Source: Roseivirga sp. 4D4
GTDB taxonomy: Bacteria > Bacteroidota > Bacteroidia > Cytophagales > Cyclobacteriaceae
Assembly (NCBI RefSeq): GCF_001747095.1
Contig: NZ_MDGP01000001.1
Coordinates: 3,765,001 to 3,829,000, forward strand
Direction of reading: 5' to 3'
DNA length: 64,000 bases
This document shows, piece after piece, positions 51,781 through 60,244 of the stretch (position 1 is its first letter; each line of letters starts with the position of its first letter). Under the pieces are notes generated by a model. That model was not told where the DNA came from. It did no database searches and worked only from the letters and a program-made list of their open reading frames with translations. Both the position numbers and the translations under genes were made by a program.

Positions 51781-51943
51781 AACCTTTAGCAAGATAAATT
51801 ATCCATACCTGGTGCTTGATTGTTACTTAAACACCACCGAGAACTCAAGATGTATTTGGTCAGAAAGAGTTTGTGACAAAAGTTACAAGGCAACTCCTCT
51901 CTGTTCCATTAATGTTTAGCATTCAATTAAATACGAAAACCAT

Positions 51944-52330
51944 ATGAAGTATTACCACGAAAAGATTTTGGAAAATGTGTCCTTTGATGAAGCCATCGAG
52001 AAAATAACGTCTTCTCTTAAAAGTGAAGGGTTTGGCATTCTCACAGAGATAGATGTACAGGCTACGATGAAGAAAAAGCTGGATGAGGATTTCAGACCTT
52101 ACAGGATACTGGGAGCCTGCAACCCTCCTTACGCTTTCAAAGCACTTCAGGCCGAAGAAAAAATTGGTACTATGCTGCCTTGCAATGTAATTGTTCAACA
52201 GGTGGAAAAAGGTATAGAAGTAGCTGCCGTTGATCCTATGGCATCCATGCTGGCAGTAGAAAATTCAAAATTAGAGAGTATTGCCAGCGAAATACAAAGA
52301 AAGTTGAAGAACGCAATCAATAATCTCTAA
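51944..52330 (+). CDS. DUF302 protein
   Basis: 128 residues, no signal: MKYYHEKILENVSFDEAIEKITSSLKSEGFGILTEIDVQATMKKKLDEDFRPYRILGACNPPYAFKALQAEEKIGTMLPCNVIVQQVEKGIEVAAVDPMASM. The full DUF302 fold with ILGACNP and PCN is present. DUF302 proteins are small and often found near copper/redox genes; function unproven. 163 bp after the oxidase. Confidence 0.9.
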   Translation: MKYYHEKILENVSFDEAIEKITSSLKSEGFGILTEIDVQATMKKKLDEDFRPYRILGACNPPYAFKALQAEEKIGTMLPCNVIVQQVEKGIEVAAVDPMASMLAVENSKLESIASEIQRKLKNAINNL

Positions 52331-52444
52331 CGGTTAATTATGATTAAGGAAGAGAGCAGAGCCATGTATAACTATAAATAAAGTATGGAAACAGCATGAG
52401 ATTCCCAAGGGATACTGCCCCGTAACTTTTGAAGAACTGGTCTT

Positions 52445-52573
52445 ATGATGGCTTACAAAATTATTCAAGAAGTGGAAGAGGACGGCATTTTAGAAAAATC
52501 TGTCATAAACCTGATGTCTACGGTCTACTCCACAAATGACAAAAAAGTTAAAAGAGGTTGCAAAAAAGTCTAA
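52445..52573 (+). CDS. possible 42-residue protein
   Basis: ATG 52445 to TAA 52573, a charged MMAYKIIQEVEEDGILEKS... with a basic tail ending KRGCKKV. Fills part of a 276-bp gap before the permease. No homology recognised; may be chance. Confidence 0.3.
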   Translation: MMAYKIIQEVEEDGILEKSVINLMSTVYSTNDKKVKRGCKKV

Positions 52574-52606
52574 TCCGAATCATAAATTCAATACTCGAAC
52601 GAAACT

Positions 52607-53905
52607 ATGTCTGATTACAAAAAAGATAGCTTAACCCTGGCCGGTGCTGTTGCACTAGGTACAGGTGTGATGATTGGTGCTGGTATTTTCGCCCTGCTGG
52701 GGCAGGTGGCCGAATTATCCGGAGTGTGGTTTCCATTTGCTTTTATAGTAGGGGCTATCATTTCGGCTTTTAGTGCCTACTCATACATCAAGGTTTCAAA
52801 TACTTACCCATCAGCTGGTGGCATCGCCATGATCTTGAAAAAAGCTTACGGTAAGAGCACTATTACTGCCAGTGCTTCTTTACTTATGGCATTGAGCATG
52901 ATTATCAACGAAAGCCTGGTGGCCAGAACTTTTGGGACTTATACTCTTCAGCTATTTGATGTGGATGACAATACGTTTCTGGTGCCGATATTGGGTGTTG
53001 TACTTCTGGTAGTTGCCTTCCTTGTTAATATTTCCGGGAACAATTTCATTGGCAAATCATCTATGGCCATGGCAGTTATCAAGATCGGTGGGATAGCTGT
53101 CTTCGCGATTGGAGGGCTATGGGCCACGGGATTTTCATTTGAACAGACTTTTTCATCTCAGCAATCAGAAGATTATTCAGTAGCCAGTTATCTGGGCGCT
53201 CTTGCACTGTCAATACTTGCCTTCAAAGGGTTTACTACCATCACCAACAGTGGGGGAGAAGTGGAAAATCCTCATAAAAATGTCGGTCGGGCAATTATCA
53301 TTTCATTGTTCATCTGTTTGGTTATTTATCTTTTGGTAGCCTTTGCAGTTTCGGCCAACCTGTCTATTCAGGAGATTATAGAAGCCAAGGATTATGCCCT
53401 GGCAGAGGCTGCCAAGCCAGCCTTCGGTCAATATGGATTGTGGTTTACAGTAGGTATAGCAATAGTCGCTACTGTTTCTGGTATCATTGCCAGTATTTTT
53501 GCGGTGTCCAGGATGACTGCAATGCTCACGGATATGGACCTTATTCCCCATAGCCACTTAGGTATGTCAGGACGAATTCAAAAGCATATGCTCGTTTACA
53601 TTGTAGTGATTGCCATTATACTGACCATCTTCTTCGACCTGGGCCGAATCGCTTCGCTTGGAGCTATTTTCTATTTGGTGATGGACATAGCGATACATTA
53701 CGGTGTGCTTCGATATCTACGAGAAGATGTGGGTGCAAAAGCTTCCATTGTCTTTACAGCTATAGTTCTCGACTTAATAGTCCTCGGTGCTTTTTTATGG
53801 GTCAAAGGAAACAGTGATATTACAATTGTTTTGACTGCAATGATCATGATATTAATTGTGTTTTTCGCTGAGAAATTATTCTTGAGAACCCAACAGCTAT
53901 CCTAA
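52607..53905 (+). CDS. APC-family amino acid permease
   Basis: 432 residues, twelve hydrophobic helices beginning AGAVALGTGVMIGAGIFALLGQVA, the glycine-rich TM1 of APC permeases, then YPSAGGIAMILKKAYG and ALSILAFKGFTTITNSGGEVENPHKNVGRAI. Imports an amino acid or similar by cation symport. Its link to copper is unclear; it may supply Cys/His or be a passenger. No operon partners at close range. Confidence 0.85.
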   Translation: MSDYKKDSLTLAGAVALGTGVMIGAGIFALLGQVAELSGVWFPFAFIVGAIISAFSAYSYIKVSNTYPSAGGIAMILKKAYGKSTITASASLLMALSMIINESLVARTFGTYTLQLFDVDDNTFLVPILGVVLLVVAFLVNISGNNFIGKSSMAMAVIKIGGIAVFAIGGLWATGFSFEQTFSSQQSEDYSVASYLGALALSILAFKGFTTITNSGGEVENPHKNVGRAIIISLFICLVIYLLVAFAVSANLSIQEIIEAKDYALAEAAKPAFGQYGLWFTVGIAIVATVSGIIASIFAVSRMTAMLTDMDLIPHSHLGMSGRIQKHMLVYIVVIAIILTIFFDLGRIASLGAIFYLVMDIAIHYGVLRYLREDVGAKASIVFTAIVLDLIVLGAFLWVKGNSDITIVLTAMIMILIVFFAEKLFLRTQQLS

Positions 53906-53987
53906 TGAATTAAAAAAAAGTTCAGGTATATGTGACGAGATGTTCCCAAAACTGATGTAAGTCATAAAAAGTAGACCTACAAATTAG

Positions 53988-53995
53988 TATTTTTG
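53988..53995 (+). promoter_or_regulatory. -7 element for the His-rich HYC gene
   Basis: TATTTTTG matches TAnnTTTG. No copper box is found at the expected 38-39 nt upstream. Confidence 0.45.
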
Positions 53996-54010
53996 TTTAG
54001 TGATATCCTC

Positions 54011-54030
54011 AGAGCCTCTCAGAGCCTCTC
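54011..54030 (+). repeat. tandem decamer in the leader of the His-rich gene
   Basis: AGAGCCTCTC occurs twice in a row between the -7 element and the ATG, inside the likely 5' UTR. Confidence 0.5.
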
Positions 54031-54053
54031 TGAGTAGGACAACAGAAAAAGTC

Positions 54054-54539
54054 ATGATCAACCAATTGAACAAGATAAAACTTGGAATAGCCTTGAGTTT
54101 GGTGCTCAGCTTTTCAGGTATGTTCATTTGTGATGCTCTATGTGATGTAGGCATTATCGAGTTTTCTGCGGTTCATGATCATTTTCAAAAGGGCGCAGAT
54201 CATCATTCTCAGGATCATGAAGGAGATCATCACCATACACAACCCATGGTGTCCGATCACCACCACGATCAGTCATCAGGTCATGATCATGATGGCTCTG
54301 AAGAAGATGAGTGTTGTGAGAATTTAACTACTCCATTTTTCGATCAACTCATAAAGCACAAGGCACAGTCTTTTGACTTCAATAAGGTTGAAAAAATAAC
54401 CCTTGTTACTCACTATGATGGTTATGAGGCCTTCATTTACAATAGCCGAAAGGTAGATAATTTATTTCTCTATTCTAACCTACCGCCCCCACTTCCGGGC
54501 GATCAAATACGGATAAGGTTCCAGTCATTTTTGCTTTAA
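54054..54539 (+). CDS. His-rich HYC_CC_PP-type exported protein
   Basis: 161 residues from ATG 54054. Signal helix (IKLGIALSLVLSFSGMFICDALC) followed by a long His/Asp tract (HDHFQKGADHHSQDHEGDHHHTQPMVSDHHHDQSSGHDHD), then DECCENLTTPFFDQL, and the PPPLPG motif near the C-terminus (LYSNLPPPLPGDQIRIRFQSFLL). Shares the C-C and P-P-P order of the 36962 protein, with a much longer His insert; both likely bind periplasmic copper. An upstream GTG at 54000 was rejected because it lies before the -7 start point. Confidence 0.75.
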   Translation: MINQLNKIKLGIALSLVLSFSGMFICDALCDVGIIEFSAVHDHFQKGADHHSQDHEGDHHHTQPMVSDHHHDQSSGHDHDGSEEDECCENLTTPFFDQLIKHKAQSFDFNKVEKITLVTHYDGYEAFIYNSRKVDNLFLYSNLPPPLPGDQIRIRFQSFLL

Positions 54540-54682
54540 AATGTGAGCACATGCCCATTTAGCGATCAGCACGTCCAGGTGCTGACACTGCAATGTCGTC
54601 ATGTGTCATTTCTATTTGGTGTGGTCTCGTCTGACCAGGCCATCAATTAACTCACGTTTTAATCGATCTAAAAGCAAAAGTG

Positions 54683-55477
54683 ATGAAATCAATCAGTTTA
54701 CATATAAAGAATATGGTTTGTCCCAGGTGCATTTTCGTCATAGAAAATGAATTGAAGGAGTTAGGAGCTAATGTGTTGAGCATTGAGTTGGGTCATGCCA
54801 CCATCACTGCTCCGGTGTCACTGACTTTGCCCACAATTGAGTCAAGGCTGGAGCAATTCGGTTTCGAATTGCTGGAAAACAAAGAAGACATGCTGGTAGA
54901 GGAGATCAAGATTGCTATTGGTCACTACGCTCAACTGCAAGAGGAATCATCTACTGAGGTGACCCTGTCAGAATTTCTATCCAGAGAATTGGGCAAAAAC
55001 TATAACTATCTCAGTAAGCTCTTTTCTAAACACGAGTCTCAGACAATAGAAAGACGTTTTATTGAGATTCGGATTGAAAGAGTGAAACAGCTTCTGGATT
55101 ATGAAGAGCTCACGTTAAGTGAGATTGCCATTAAACTGGGTTATAGCAGTGTTCATTATTTATCCAACCAGTTCAAAAAGATTACGGGCCGTTCTGTATC
55201 TGAATACAAAGATCATGTCAAATCACTGCATCACCGGTACAGTTCATTGTCTCAGGCATTGAATGACTTAAAGTCTAAGGGGTTTGTTCATGATTTCAGT
55301 AGGGAAGACAGTCAATTGCACTGTCAACAACTAGGAACACTTTACGATCCAAGGAGTCTGAAGATGGAAGAAGTTTACAGGTTTAAAGAAGCCACCAGTC
55401 GACATGGTAAGTCAGCGGTCTTTGCCATTGATACAGGTAATAATGTTAAAGGTGTTTTGATTGAAAGCAATTTATGA
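54683..55477 (+). CDS. HMA-AraC regulator fused to a C-terminal small domain
   Basis: 264 residues from ATG 54683. Residues 1-66: HMA-like SISLHIKNMVCPRCIFVIENELKEL with Cys13 and Cys16; 105-180: AraC HTH (NYNYLSKLFSKHESQTIERRFIEIRIERVKQLL; LSEIAIKLGYSSVHYLSNQFKKITG). Residues 190-264 (LSQALNDLKSKGFVHDFS ... LGTLYDPRSLKMEEVYRFKEATSRHGKSAVFAIDTGNNVKGVLIES) match the short Bacteroidota protein mis-named phosphoribosylpyrophosphate synthetase. The whole is thus a three-part fusion. Paralogue of 30502; probable second copper regulator. Confidence 0.85.
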   Translation: MKSISLHIKNMVCPRCIFVIENELKELGANVLSIELGHATITAPVSLTLPTIESRLEQFGFELLENKEDMLVEEIKIAIGHYAQLQEESSTEVTLSEFLSRELGKNYNYLSKLFSKHESQTIERRFIEIRIERVKQLLDYEELTLSEIAIKLGYSSVHYLSNQFKKITGRSVSEYKDHVKSLHHRYSSLSQALNDLKSKGFVHDFSREDSQLHCQQLGTLYDPRSLKMEEVYRFKEATSRHGKSAVFAIDTGNNVKGVLIESNL

Positions 55478-55519
55478 ACGTTTGAGGCAAAGCAAGTGCG
55501 GAATAGTGCATATCAAAAA

Positions 55520-55536
55520 CAAAATTTTATACAGGG
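55520..55536 (+). promoter_or_regulatory. partial copper-regulon box before the SnoaL-like gene
   Basis: CAAAATTTTATACAGGG keeps 14 of 17 positions of the box but loses TC at the end. No -7 element at 38-39 nt. Weaker member. Confidence 0.35.
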
Positions 55537-55644
55537 TTGGGTATCTACCGGCATAATTTGCTTAACAAAACTACGTCTCCCTGGTTTCAAACTGATTTGA
55601 CCGGGGTTTGGCTGAAACAATAGAGCAACTTAACCAATAAGACT

Positions 55645-56106
55645 ATGCAAAAAAGATTAATGATTTTTCTGTGCCTATCCTTCGTTGTGTTTTTTTCAAC
55701 GAACGTTCAGGCGCAAAGGAGTGAGAAAAAAGCCGTGGAACAAGTATTGAAAGCTTACAAAGACGGTATTGAAAAATTAAGTACTGAAGGTCTTTCAGAT
55801 CTTTTCACGAAGGATTCAGAGGTTTTTGAATCCGGGGGAGTCGAGGGCAATTTTACTCATTACCTTGAGCATCATTTAGGACCTGAGCTAGGTCATTTTA
55901 AATCCTTTGACTTCTCTGATCATAAAATTGAAACCAAAATTGATCTGCCCTACGCATTTACTACTGAAACCTATATATACACCATTGTTTTGGCAGAAGG
56001 GGATAGAACCATCCAACGTAAAGGAGTAGCCACTTCGGTGCTCAAAAAAATTGATGGGAATTGGAAAATTATGAAAACACATACCTCCGCCCGAAACGCT
56101 AAGTAA
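55645..56106 (+). CDS. SnoaL-like exported protein
   Basis: 153 residues. Signal peptide (MIFLCLSFVVFFSTNVQAQ) then a SnoaL/DUF4440 alpha+beta cone: EKKAVEQVLKAYKDGIEKLSTEGLSDLFTKDSEVFESGGVEGNFTHYLEHHLGPELGHFKSF ... DGNWKIMKTHTSARN. The family is a generic ligand-binding fold; copper link only by position. Two more genes follow in the same direction. Confidence 0.85.
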   Translation: MQKRLMIFLCLSFVVFFSTNVQAQRSEKKAVEQVLKAYKDGIEKLSTEGLSDLFTKDSEVFESGGVEGNFTHYLEHHLGPELGHFKSFDFSDHKIETKIDLPYAFTTETYIYTIVLAEGDRTIQRKGVATSVLKKIDGNWKIMKTHTSARNAK

Positions 56107-56138
56107 CGGGACACGAATTGTCGTAGATAACTGATATT

Positions 56139-56588
56139 ATGCAATTAGTACCTGAGTGGGCACCAAACATACATCCTTTGGTAGTCCACTTTCCCATCGC
56201 CTTGTTGTCACTAGCTGTGGTTGTTTCTTTGGTTGAAGTGTTTTTCAAACCAGAGTGGGTCAACCGCTCCAGGCTATGGTTGTATATCCTGGGCAGTCTT
56301 GGTTTGGTAGTGACTTTGCTCAGCGGCAGAGCAGCAGCGGATTCTGTCAGTCCACCCTTTAGCGCTGAAATGACCTTGAGCAGTCATTCCGACAGTGCTT
56401 ACACCGCACTATGGTATTTCCTGGCTTTCACTCTCATTCAATTGGTCCTGCCCAGATTTATGAAGGTGGACAAAACCTGGGTTAGACTTGTCTATTTTTT
56501 GATTGCTTGTTTCGGTTTATATCTATTGATCACAACCGGAGAATTAGGTGCAAAACTGGTTTATAAATATGGAGTAGGAACTCCTTGA
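56139..56588 (+). CDS. DUF2231 membrane protein
   Basis: 149 residues with four hydrophobic helices; starts WAPNIHPLVVHFPIALLSLAVVVSLVEVFF, the DUF2231 signature with NIHPLVVHFPIAL. Two conserved His suggest heme or metal. The family sits with copper and cytochrome genes in many Bacteroidota. Stop overlaps the region of the next gene's leader. Confidence 0.88.
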   Translation: MQLVPEWAPNIHPLVVHFPIALLSLAVVVSLVEVFFKPEWVNRSRLWLYILGSLGLVVTLLSGRAAADSVSPPFSAEMTLSSHSDSAYTALWYFLAFTLIQLVLPRFMKVDKTWVRLVYFLIACFGLYLLITTGELGAKLVYKYGVGTP

Positions 56589-56614
56589 TTAAATACGAAA
56601 TAATAGAAAAGAAC

Positions 56615-57337
56615 ATGAGAAATAACCCCTTTACATATTTGTTAATGTTAATGATGGTCTTGTCGTTGGGTGCTTGCAGTCAGTCTGGAAAAGAAGCAAA
56701 AGAAACAGACAATACTGAAGTGCAGGCAAGAGGTCAGGAAGAATCTTCTGCCGATCATGATCATCATGCAGCAGCCTTGAGCAAAGAAGAAACTACCATT
56801 TGGAAACCCAGCGGAGAGGGAGAGGAATTGATTGGCAGGGATTTTCATTTTATCGCAGGTAATGTAGACCAAGTGAGACCTGAGGTATTGTTTGAAGGTG
56901 GAGAAGATATTTTGCAGTTGACTACAAAAGATGTTCGACAAGCTGCTTTCGTCTTTCACAATAAAATGGGCAATGTTGGTATTGCTGTGACACTCAAACG
57001 CTCGAATTTTGAAGGCAATCTGAAGATCATACATCATGCTCAAGACGGTAACACCTATGAGTTTGTCTCAATAGATGAGAAAGACATGAGCCTGGGCCGT
57101 TATGTTGAAGGTAAAGAAGATCTTTTTGATAGAAAAAAGTTTGAGGCTGATCAAAGTGATTGGATAACCATCAGGGTATCTGCGGCTGGCACCCATTTCA
57201 AAGGGTACCTGGGAGATGAAAATATAACCCATGGCCATGGGGATGAGTTAGAGGCAGGCTATGTAGGTATTATGCTTGAAGGTACTGGATCAGTCAGTAT
57301 TAAATCGATTGAGGTTACACCTCTGGAAGCAGAATAG
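56615..57337 (+). CDS. LamG/3-keto-disaccharide-hydrolase-like lipoprotein
   Basis: 240 residues from ATG 56615. Lipobox LGAC near 22, His/Glu/Gln-rich linker (DHDHHAAALSKEE), then a jelly-roll domain (WKPSGEGEELIGRDFHFIAGN, AAFVFHNKMGNVGIAVTLKRSNFEGNLKIIHHAQDGNTYEFVSID, EAGYVGIMLEGTGSVSIKSIEV). Resembles the DUF1080-type beta sandwich. Carbohydrate or metal binding uncertain. A strong terminator follows at 57434. Confidence 0.7.
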   Translation: MRNNPFTYLLMLMMVLSLGACSQSGKEAKETDNTEVQARGQEESSADHDHHAAALSKEETTIWKPSGEGEELIGRDFHFIAGNVDQVRPEVLFEGGEDILQLTTKDVRQAAFVFHNKMGNVGIAVTLKRSNFEGNLKIIHHAQDGNTYEFVSIDEKDMSLGRYVEGKEDLFDRKKFEADQSDWITIRVSAAGTHFKGYLGDENITHGHGDELEAGYVGIMLEGTGSVSIKSIEVTPLEAE

Positions 57338-57433
57338 GACTTTTTCTTTTAAAAAATTATTCAAGTGGCTTGATATAAATTCACCTAAACACGAGGAGGG
57401 AGCAATATTACCGATGGTGGGTTATGCTCCCAG

Positions 57434-57461
57434 GGGAGTTGAGTAATCAACTCCCTTTTTT
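57434..57461 (+). terminator. Rho-independent terminator
   Basis: GGGAGTTGA (57434-57442) and TCAACTCCC (57447-57455), loop GTAA, followed by six T. Separates the lipoprotein operon from the cytochrome operon. Confidence 0.85.
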
Positions 57462-57463
57462 GT

Positions 57464-57526
57464 TAAAATATCATACATCATAAACATAATAATTACCCTG
57501 TTTTAGGGATCCTGAGCCTACTTTTA
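57464..57526 (+). promoter_or_regulatory. copper-regulon box plus -7 element for the cytochrome operon
   Basis: Box TAAAATATCATACATCA (57464-57480), 38 nt, then TACTTTTA (57519-57526, 5 of 6). Box begins 2 bp after the upstream terminator; the ATG is 26 nt beyond the -7. Confidence 0.65.
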
Positions 57527-57551
57527 GACATGATCAAAAGCAAAATTTATC

Positions 57552-57974
57552 ATGTCATTCACTAAGTTTTTTCACCTGATTGTGGCGATTTCTACACTGT
57601 CGCTACTAGCATTTACCAGCTCTAATCTGGATAATTCTGATGATCAAAATTCTACATGGAAAGCCCCGAAGGAAGCCGATGAATTAAAGAATCCTTTGGC
57701 GGAGAACGGGGCAGAACTCATAAAGGGCAAGAAACTTTATAATCAGATGTGCGCGGTTTGCCATGGAGCAAAAGGCAAGGGTGATGGAGTAGCTGGAGCA
57801 GCGCTCAACCCCAAACCTACGAACTTCACAATGGCAAATGTGCAGGCCCAAACAGATGGAGCCCTTTTCTGGAAGCTTTCGGAAGGCAGAACCCCTATGG
57901 CTTCTTACAAAAACACTTTGAAAGAGGATCAGCGATGGCAGCTGGTCAATTACCTCAGAACTTTTAAAAAATGA
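57552..57974 (+). CDS. single-heme c-type cytochrome
   Basis: 140 residues. N-terminal signal-like helix (FHLIVAISTLSLLAFTSS), heme site CAVCHGAKGKGDG and axial Met at MASYKNTL, followed by LKEDQRWQLVNYLRTF. Class I cytochrome c of the periplasm. First gene of a copper-boxed redox module, 4 bp before the porin. Confidence 0.9.
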   Translation: MSFTKFFHLIVAISTLSLLAFTSSNLDNSDDQNSTWKAPKEADELKNPLAENGAELIKGKKLYNQMCAVCHGAKGKGDGVAGAALNPKPTNFTMANVQAQTDGALFWKLSEGRTPMASYKNTLKEDQRWQLVNYLRTFKK

Positions 57975-57978
57975 TGAT

Positions 57979-59124
57979 ATGAAGCACTTTTTACTCCTAC
58001 TTCTGGTGTTGATGAGTGGAACCATAGTAGCACAGACTACAGCTAGTTCCTTTTCACCAAAGCCAGGCAATAGCCGCTATATGATCAGAGGCTATGCCGA
58101 TGCAAATTTTATTTCCGGTGAGGGGGAGACCTCTTTTGGAAACGCTAGGTTTGTTCCACTCTTTATCTATAAACAATCAGACCGCTTACTTTTTGAAGGG
58201 GAACTTGAGTTTGAAATTGAAGATGGTGAGGTAGAGATGGCCATTGAATACGCCAACTTCTACTATCAGCTTAGCCCTAACATAACCGTTAGAATGGGGA
58301 AGATTCTAGTACCATTTGGTACCTTTTTTGATCGCTTGCACCCCTCCTGGATCAACAAAATGCCCACGGTTCCTTTAGGTTATGGACACGATGGGATTTT
58401 GCCTACGTCAGATCTGGGGATAGAATTAAGGGGGGCAGGTTTTTTAGGAGGTATGAGAACGAACTATTCGCTTTACCTCACAAATGGCCCTAGAATAGAA
58501 GATGGCGAAGATGAGGCAGAAGAGGTGGGTATGATTGTGCCCGAATCGGATATTGACAATAATAAAAATAAGGCCGTTGGCGGTCGTTTTGGTCTATTCC
58601 CTTTTGCCGATCAATCACTTGAATTGGGTTTTTCCGCACAGTCCGCCAAGCTGGGAAACGAGGGCTCAGAACTGGAAGATGTAGGGGCCTTTTTATACGC
58701 CTTTGACTGGACATATGTAAAGAACATTTCTGCAATTGGAGGGCGGCTCGACATGAGAGGACAGTTGAATTTCGTGAATGTAGATAACCGTATCTATGAG
58801 GTAATTGAGGACGGAAATCTGGAAACCTTTGATTTTGATAATGAATCCAGAACCTCATTTTATCAGCTCGCCTATCGTCCAACATTTGGTAGTCAATTTC
58901 TTCAAAATTTAGAGTTGGTGGGAAGATATTCCCGTATGACAACCCCGGAAGAGGCCCCTTGGGAGTCGGAAAGCACCCAGTGGACGTTTGGTTTGAATTA
59001 TTGGGTGGACTGGAGATCGGCCATAAAAATTGCCTTTCAATCTGATGAGGTCGAAGGAGGGCATGACAGCTCGGGATTGACTAAAACCGACCTGTTTTTT
59101 CTTCAATGGACCATAGGATTTTAA
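57979..59124 (+). CDS. outer-membrane porin-like beta-barrel
   Basis: 381 residues, signal peptide MKHFLLLLLVLMSGTIVAQ. Barrel strands such as YMIRGYADANFISGEGETSFGNARFVPLFIYKQ, LLFEGELEFEI, ITVRMGKILVPFGTFFDRLHP, IDMRGQLNFVNVDNRIYEV, ending LFFLQWTIGF with terminal Phe. Together with three cytochromes it may pass substrates to or from the outer membrane. Not a known substrate. Confidence 0.8.
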   Translation: MKHFLLLLLVLMSGTIVAQTTASSFSPKPGNSRYMIRGYADANFISGEGETSFGNARFVPLFIYKQSDRLLFEGELEFEIEDGEVEMAIEYANFYYQLSPNITVRMGKILVPFGTFFDRLHPSWINKMPTVPLGYGHDGILPTSDLGIELRGAGFLGGMRTNYSLYLTNGPRIEDGEDEAEEVGMIVPESDIDNNKNKAVGGRFGLFPFADQSLELGFSAQSAKLGNEGSELEDVGAFLYAFDWTYVKNISAIGGRLDMRGQLNFVNVDNRIYEVIEDGNLETFDFDNESRTSFYQLAYRPTFGSQFLQNLELVGRYSRMTTPEEAPWESESTQWTFGLNYWVDWRSAIKIAFQSDEVEGGHDSSGLTKTDLFFLQWTIGF

Positions 59125-59128
59125 TAGA

Positions 59129-59404
59129 ATGATCATGAAAAGAAATAATATTTTACTGACGCTATCATTCATCATTTTCGCAGGCATGATGATCGTTGCC
59201 GGATGTGCAGCGCCTGCACATATTTCTGAAAAAAGCGGGGCACAGTTGTGGGGAGAGGCATGCGGACGCTGTCACAATACTGCCTCACCGAGTACATTCA
59301 GTGATGTTGATTGGGACATTGCCGTAAAGCATATGCAATTCAGGGCACAGATTTCAGAAGAAGAAGTTAATAAGATTGTCGAATTCTTGAAGTCGGCAAA
59401 TTAA
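59129..59404 (+). CDS. small c-type cytochrome lipoprotein
   Basis: 91 residues; lipobox VAGC in MMIVAGCAAPAHI, heme motif CGRCHN, and a C-terminal helix pair (HMQFRAQISEEEVNKIVEFL). An axial Met is available in VKHMQF. Its stop shares a base with the start of the next cytochrome. Confidence 0.85.
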   Translation: MIMKRNNILLTLSFIIFAGMMIVAGCAAPAHISEKSGAQLWGEACGRCHNTASPSTFSDVDWDIAVKHMQFRAQISEEEVNKIVEFLKSAN

Positions 59405-59964
59405 TGGAGGCTTTAAGGTTGATTAGTAGAGTAACTGGTTTGGTGCTGGCATTTGCCAGCATCTCTCCGGTTAATGCTCAACAGGTTAACGGAGAAGCGA
59501 TATATAATGGGTACTGTGTGGCCTGCCATAGTATTGGCAGTGGCAATTTGGTTGGGCCTGACCTCAGGGGAGTCAATAGCCGATATGACCAAGGCTGGTT
59601 GGTGAGCTTCATCAAATCCTCTCAAACTATGGTGGCCAACGGTGATGAAAAGGCCATCGCAGTATTCAACCAATTCAATAATATACCCATGCCCGACCAA
59701 GCATTGAGTGATGATGAGATCAAGGGATTATTGTCATTCATTGCTGTTCGTACTGAGACTCTGGACAAAGAAGAAAAAGCGGCCAATCAAGTGGCAGGAC
59801 CAGTGGAGAAGCCCCCAGCCGACCCCGGACTTGCCCCGGCCGCCTCCAAACAACCAGACCCTTATTTACCCTTTATGTGGGTGATCGGAGGATTGTTTTT
59901 TGCCACCATTACACTACTCATTACTTTAATTATGGTACTACTCTACTTAAAACGATTGGTTTAA
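59404..59964 (+). CDS. membrane-bound c-type cytochrome
   Basis: 186 residues; signal peptide, heme site CVACHSIGSGNLVGPDLRGV, likely axial Met in NIPMPDQALSDDE, then a Pro/Ala linker and one C-terminal helix (LPFMWVIGGLFFATITLLITLIMVLLYL). Anchored electron carrier in the periplasm. Directly coupled to the lipoprotein cytochrome (TAATG). Confidence 0.9.
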   Translation: MEALRLISRVTGLVLAFASISPVNAQQVNGEAIYNGYCVACHSIGSGNLVGPDLRGVNSRYDQGWLVSFIKSSQTMVANGDEKAIAVFNQFNNIPMPDQALSDDEIKGLLSFIAVRTETLDKEEKAANQVAGPVEKPPADPGLAPAASKQPDPYLPFMWVIGGLFFATITLLITLIMVLLYLKRLV

Positions 59965-60016
59965 TATCTCCAAGTCGCTTAATGAAAAGAAGTGATGAAA
60001 TTTTAAAGATACTGTT

Positions 60017-60244
60017 ATGAGTAAACATATGATATGGATGATTATAGGGTGTACACTCCCTCTATTGTTCCTCTTTTTTGCACCCGCTTTGGGTATTACG
60101 GGAGATTACTCATTGGTAATTTTCATCGTGGCCATGTTTGCGGTGCATTTGCTCATCCCTCATCATGGGGGACATGGGCATCAACATCAGAATGACGATT
60201 CATCAACCTCAAAAAATCAGGATCATGAACACCATAAACATTAG
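60017..60244 (+). CDS. small DUF2933-like His-rich membrane protein
   Basis: 75 residues: two TMs (MIWMIIGCTLPLLFLFFAPALG, YSLVIFIVAMFAVHLLIP) and a His tail (HHGGHGHQHQNDD ... DHEHHKH). DUF2933 proteins are standard in copper/cytochrome islands and may hold Cu. Overlaps the next gene by 20 bp. Confidence 0.8.
   Translation: MSKHMIWMIIGCTLPLLFLFFAPALGITGDYSLVIFIVAMFAVHLLIPHHGGHGHQHQNDDSSTSKNQDHEHHKH

Noticed and set aside
53932..53948. Box at the position predicted for the 54054 promoter
   Set aside because: GTGACGAGATGTTCCCA shares too few bases with the 17-bp box.
54054..54160. Copper box before the His-rich HYC gene
   Set aside because: The expected position 38-39 nt before its -7 element holds unrelated sequence.
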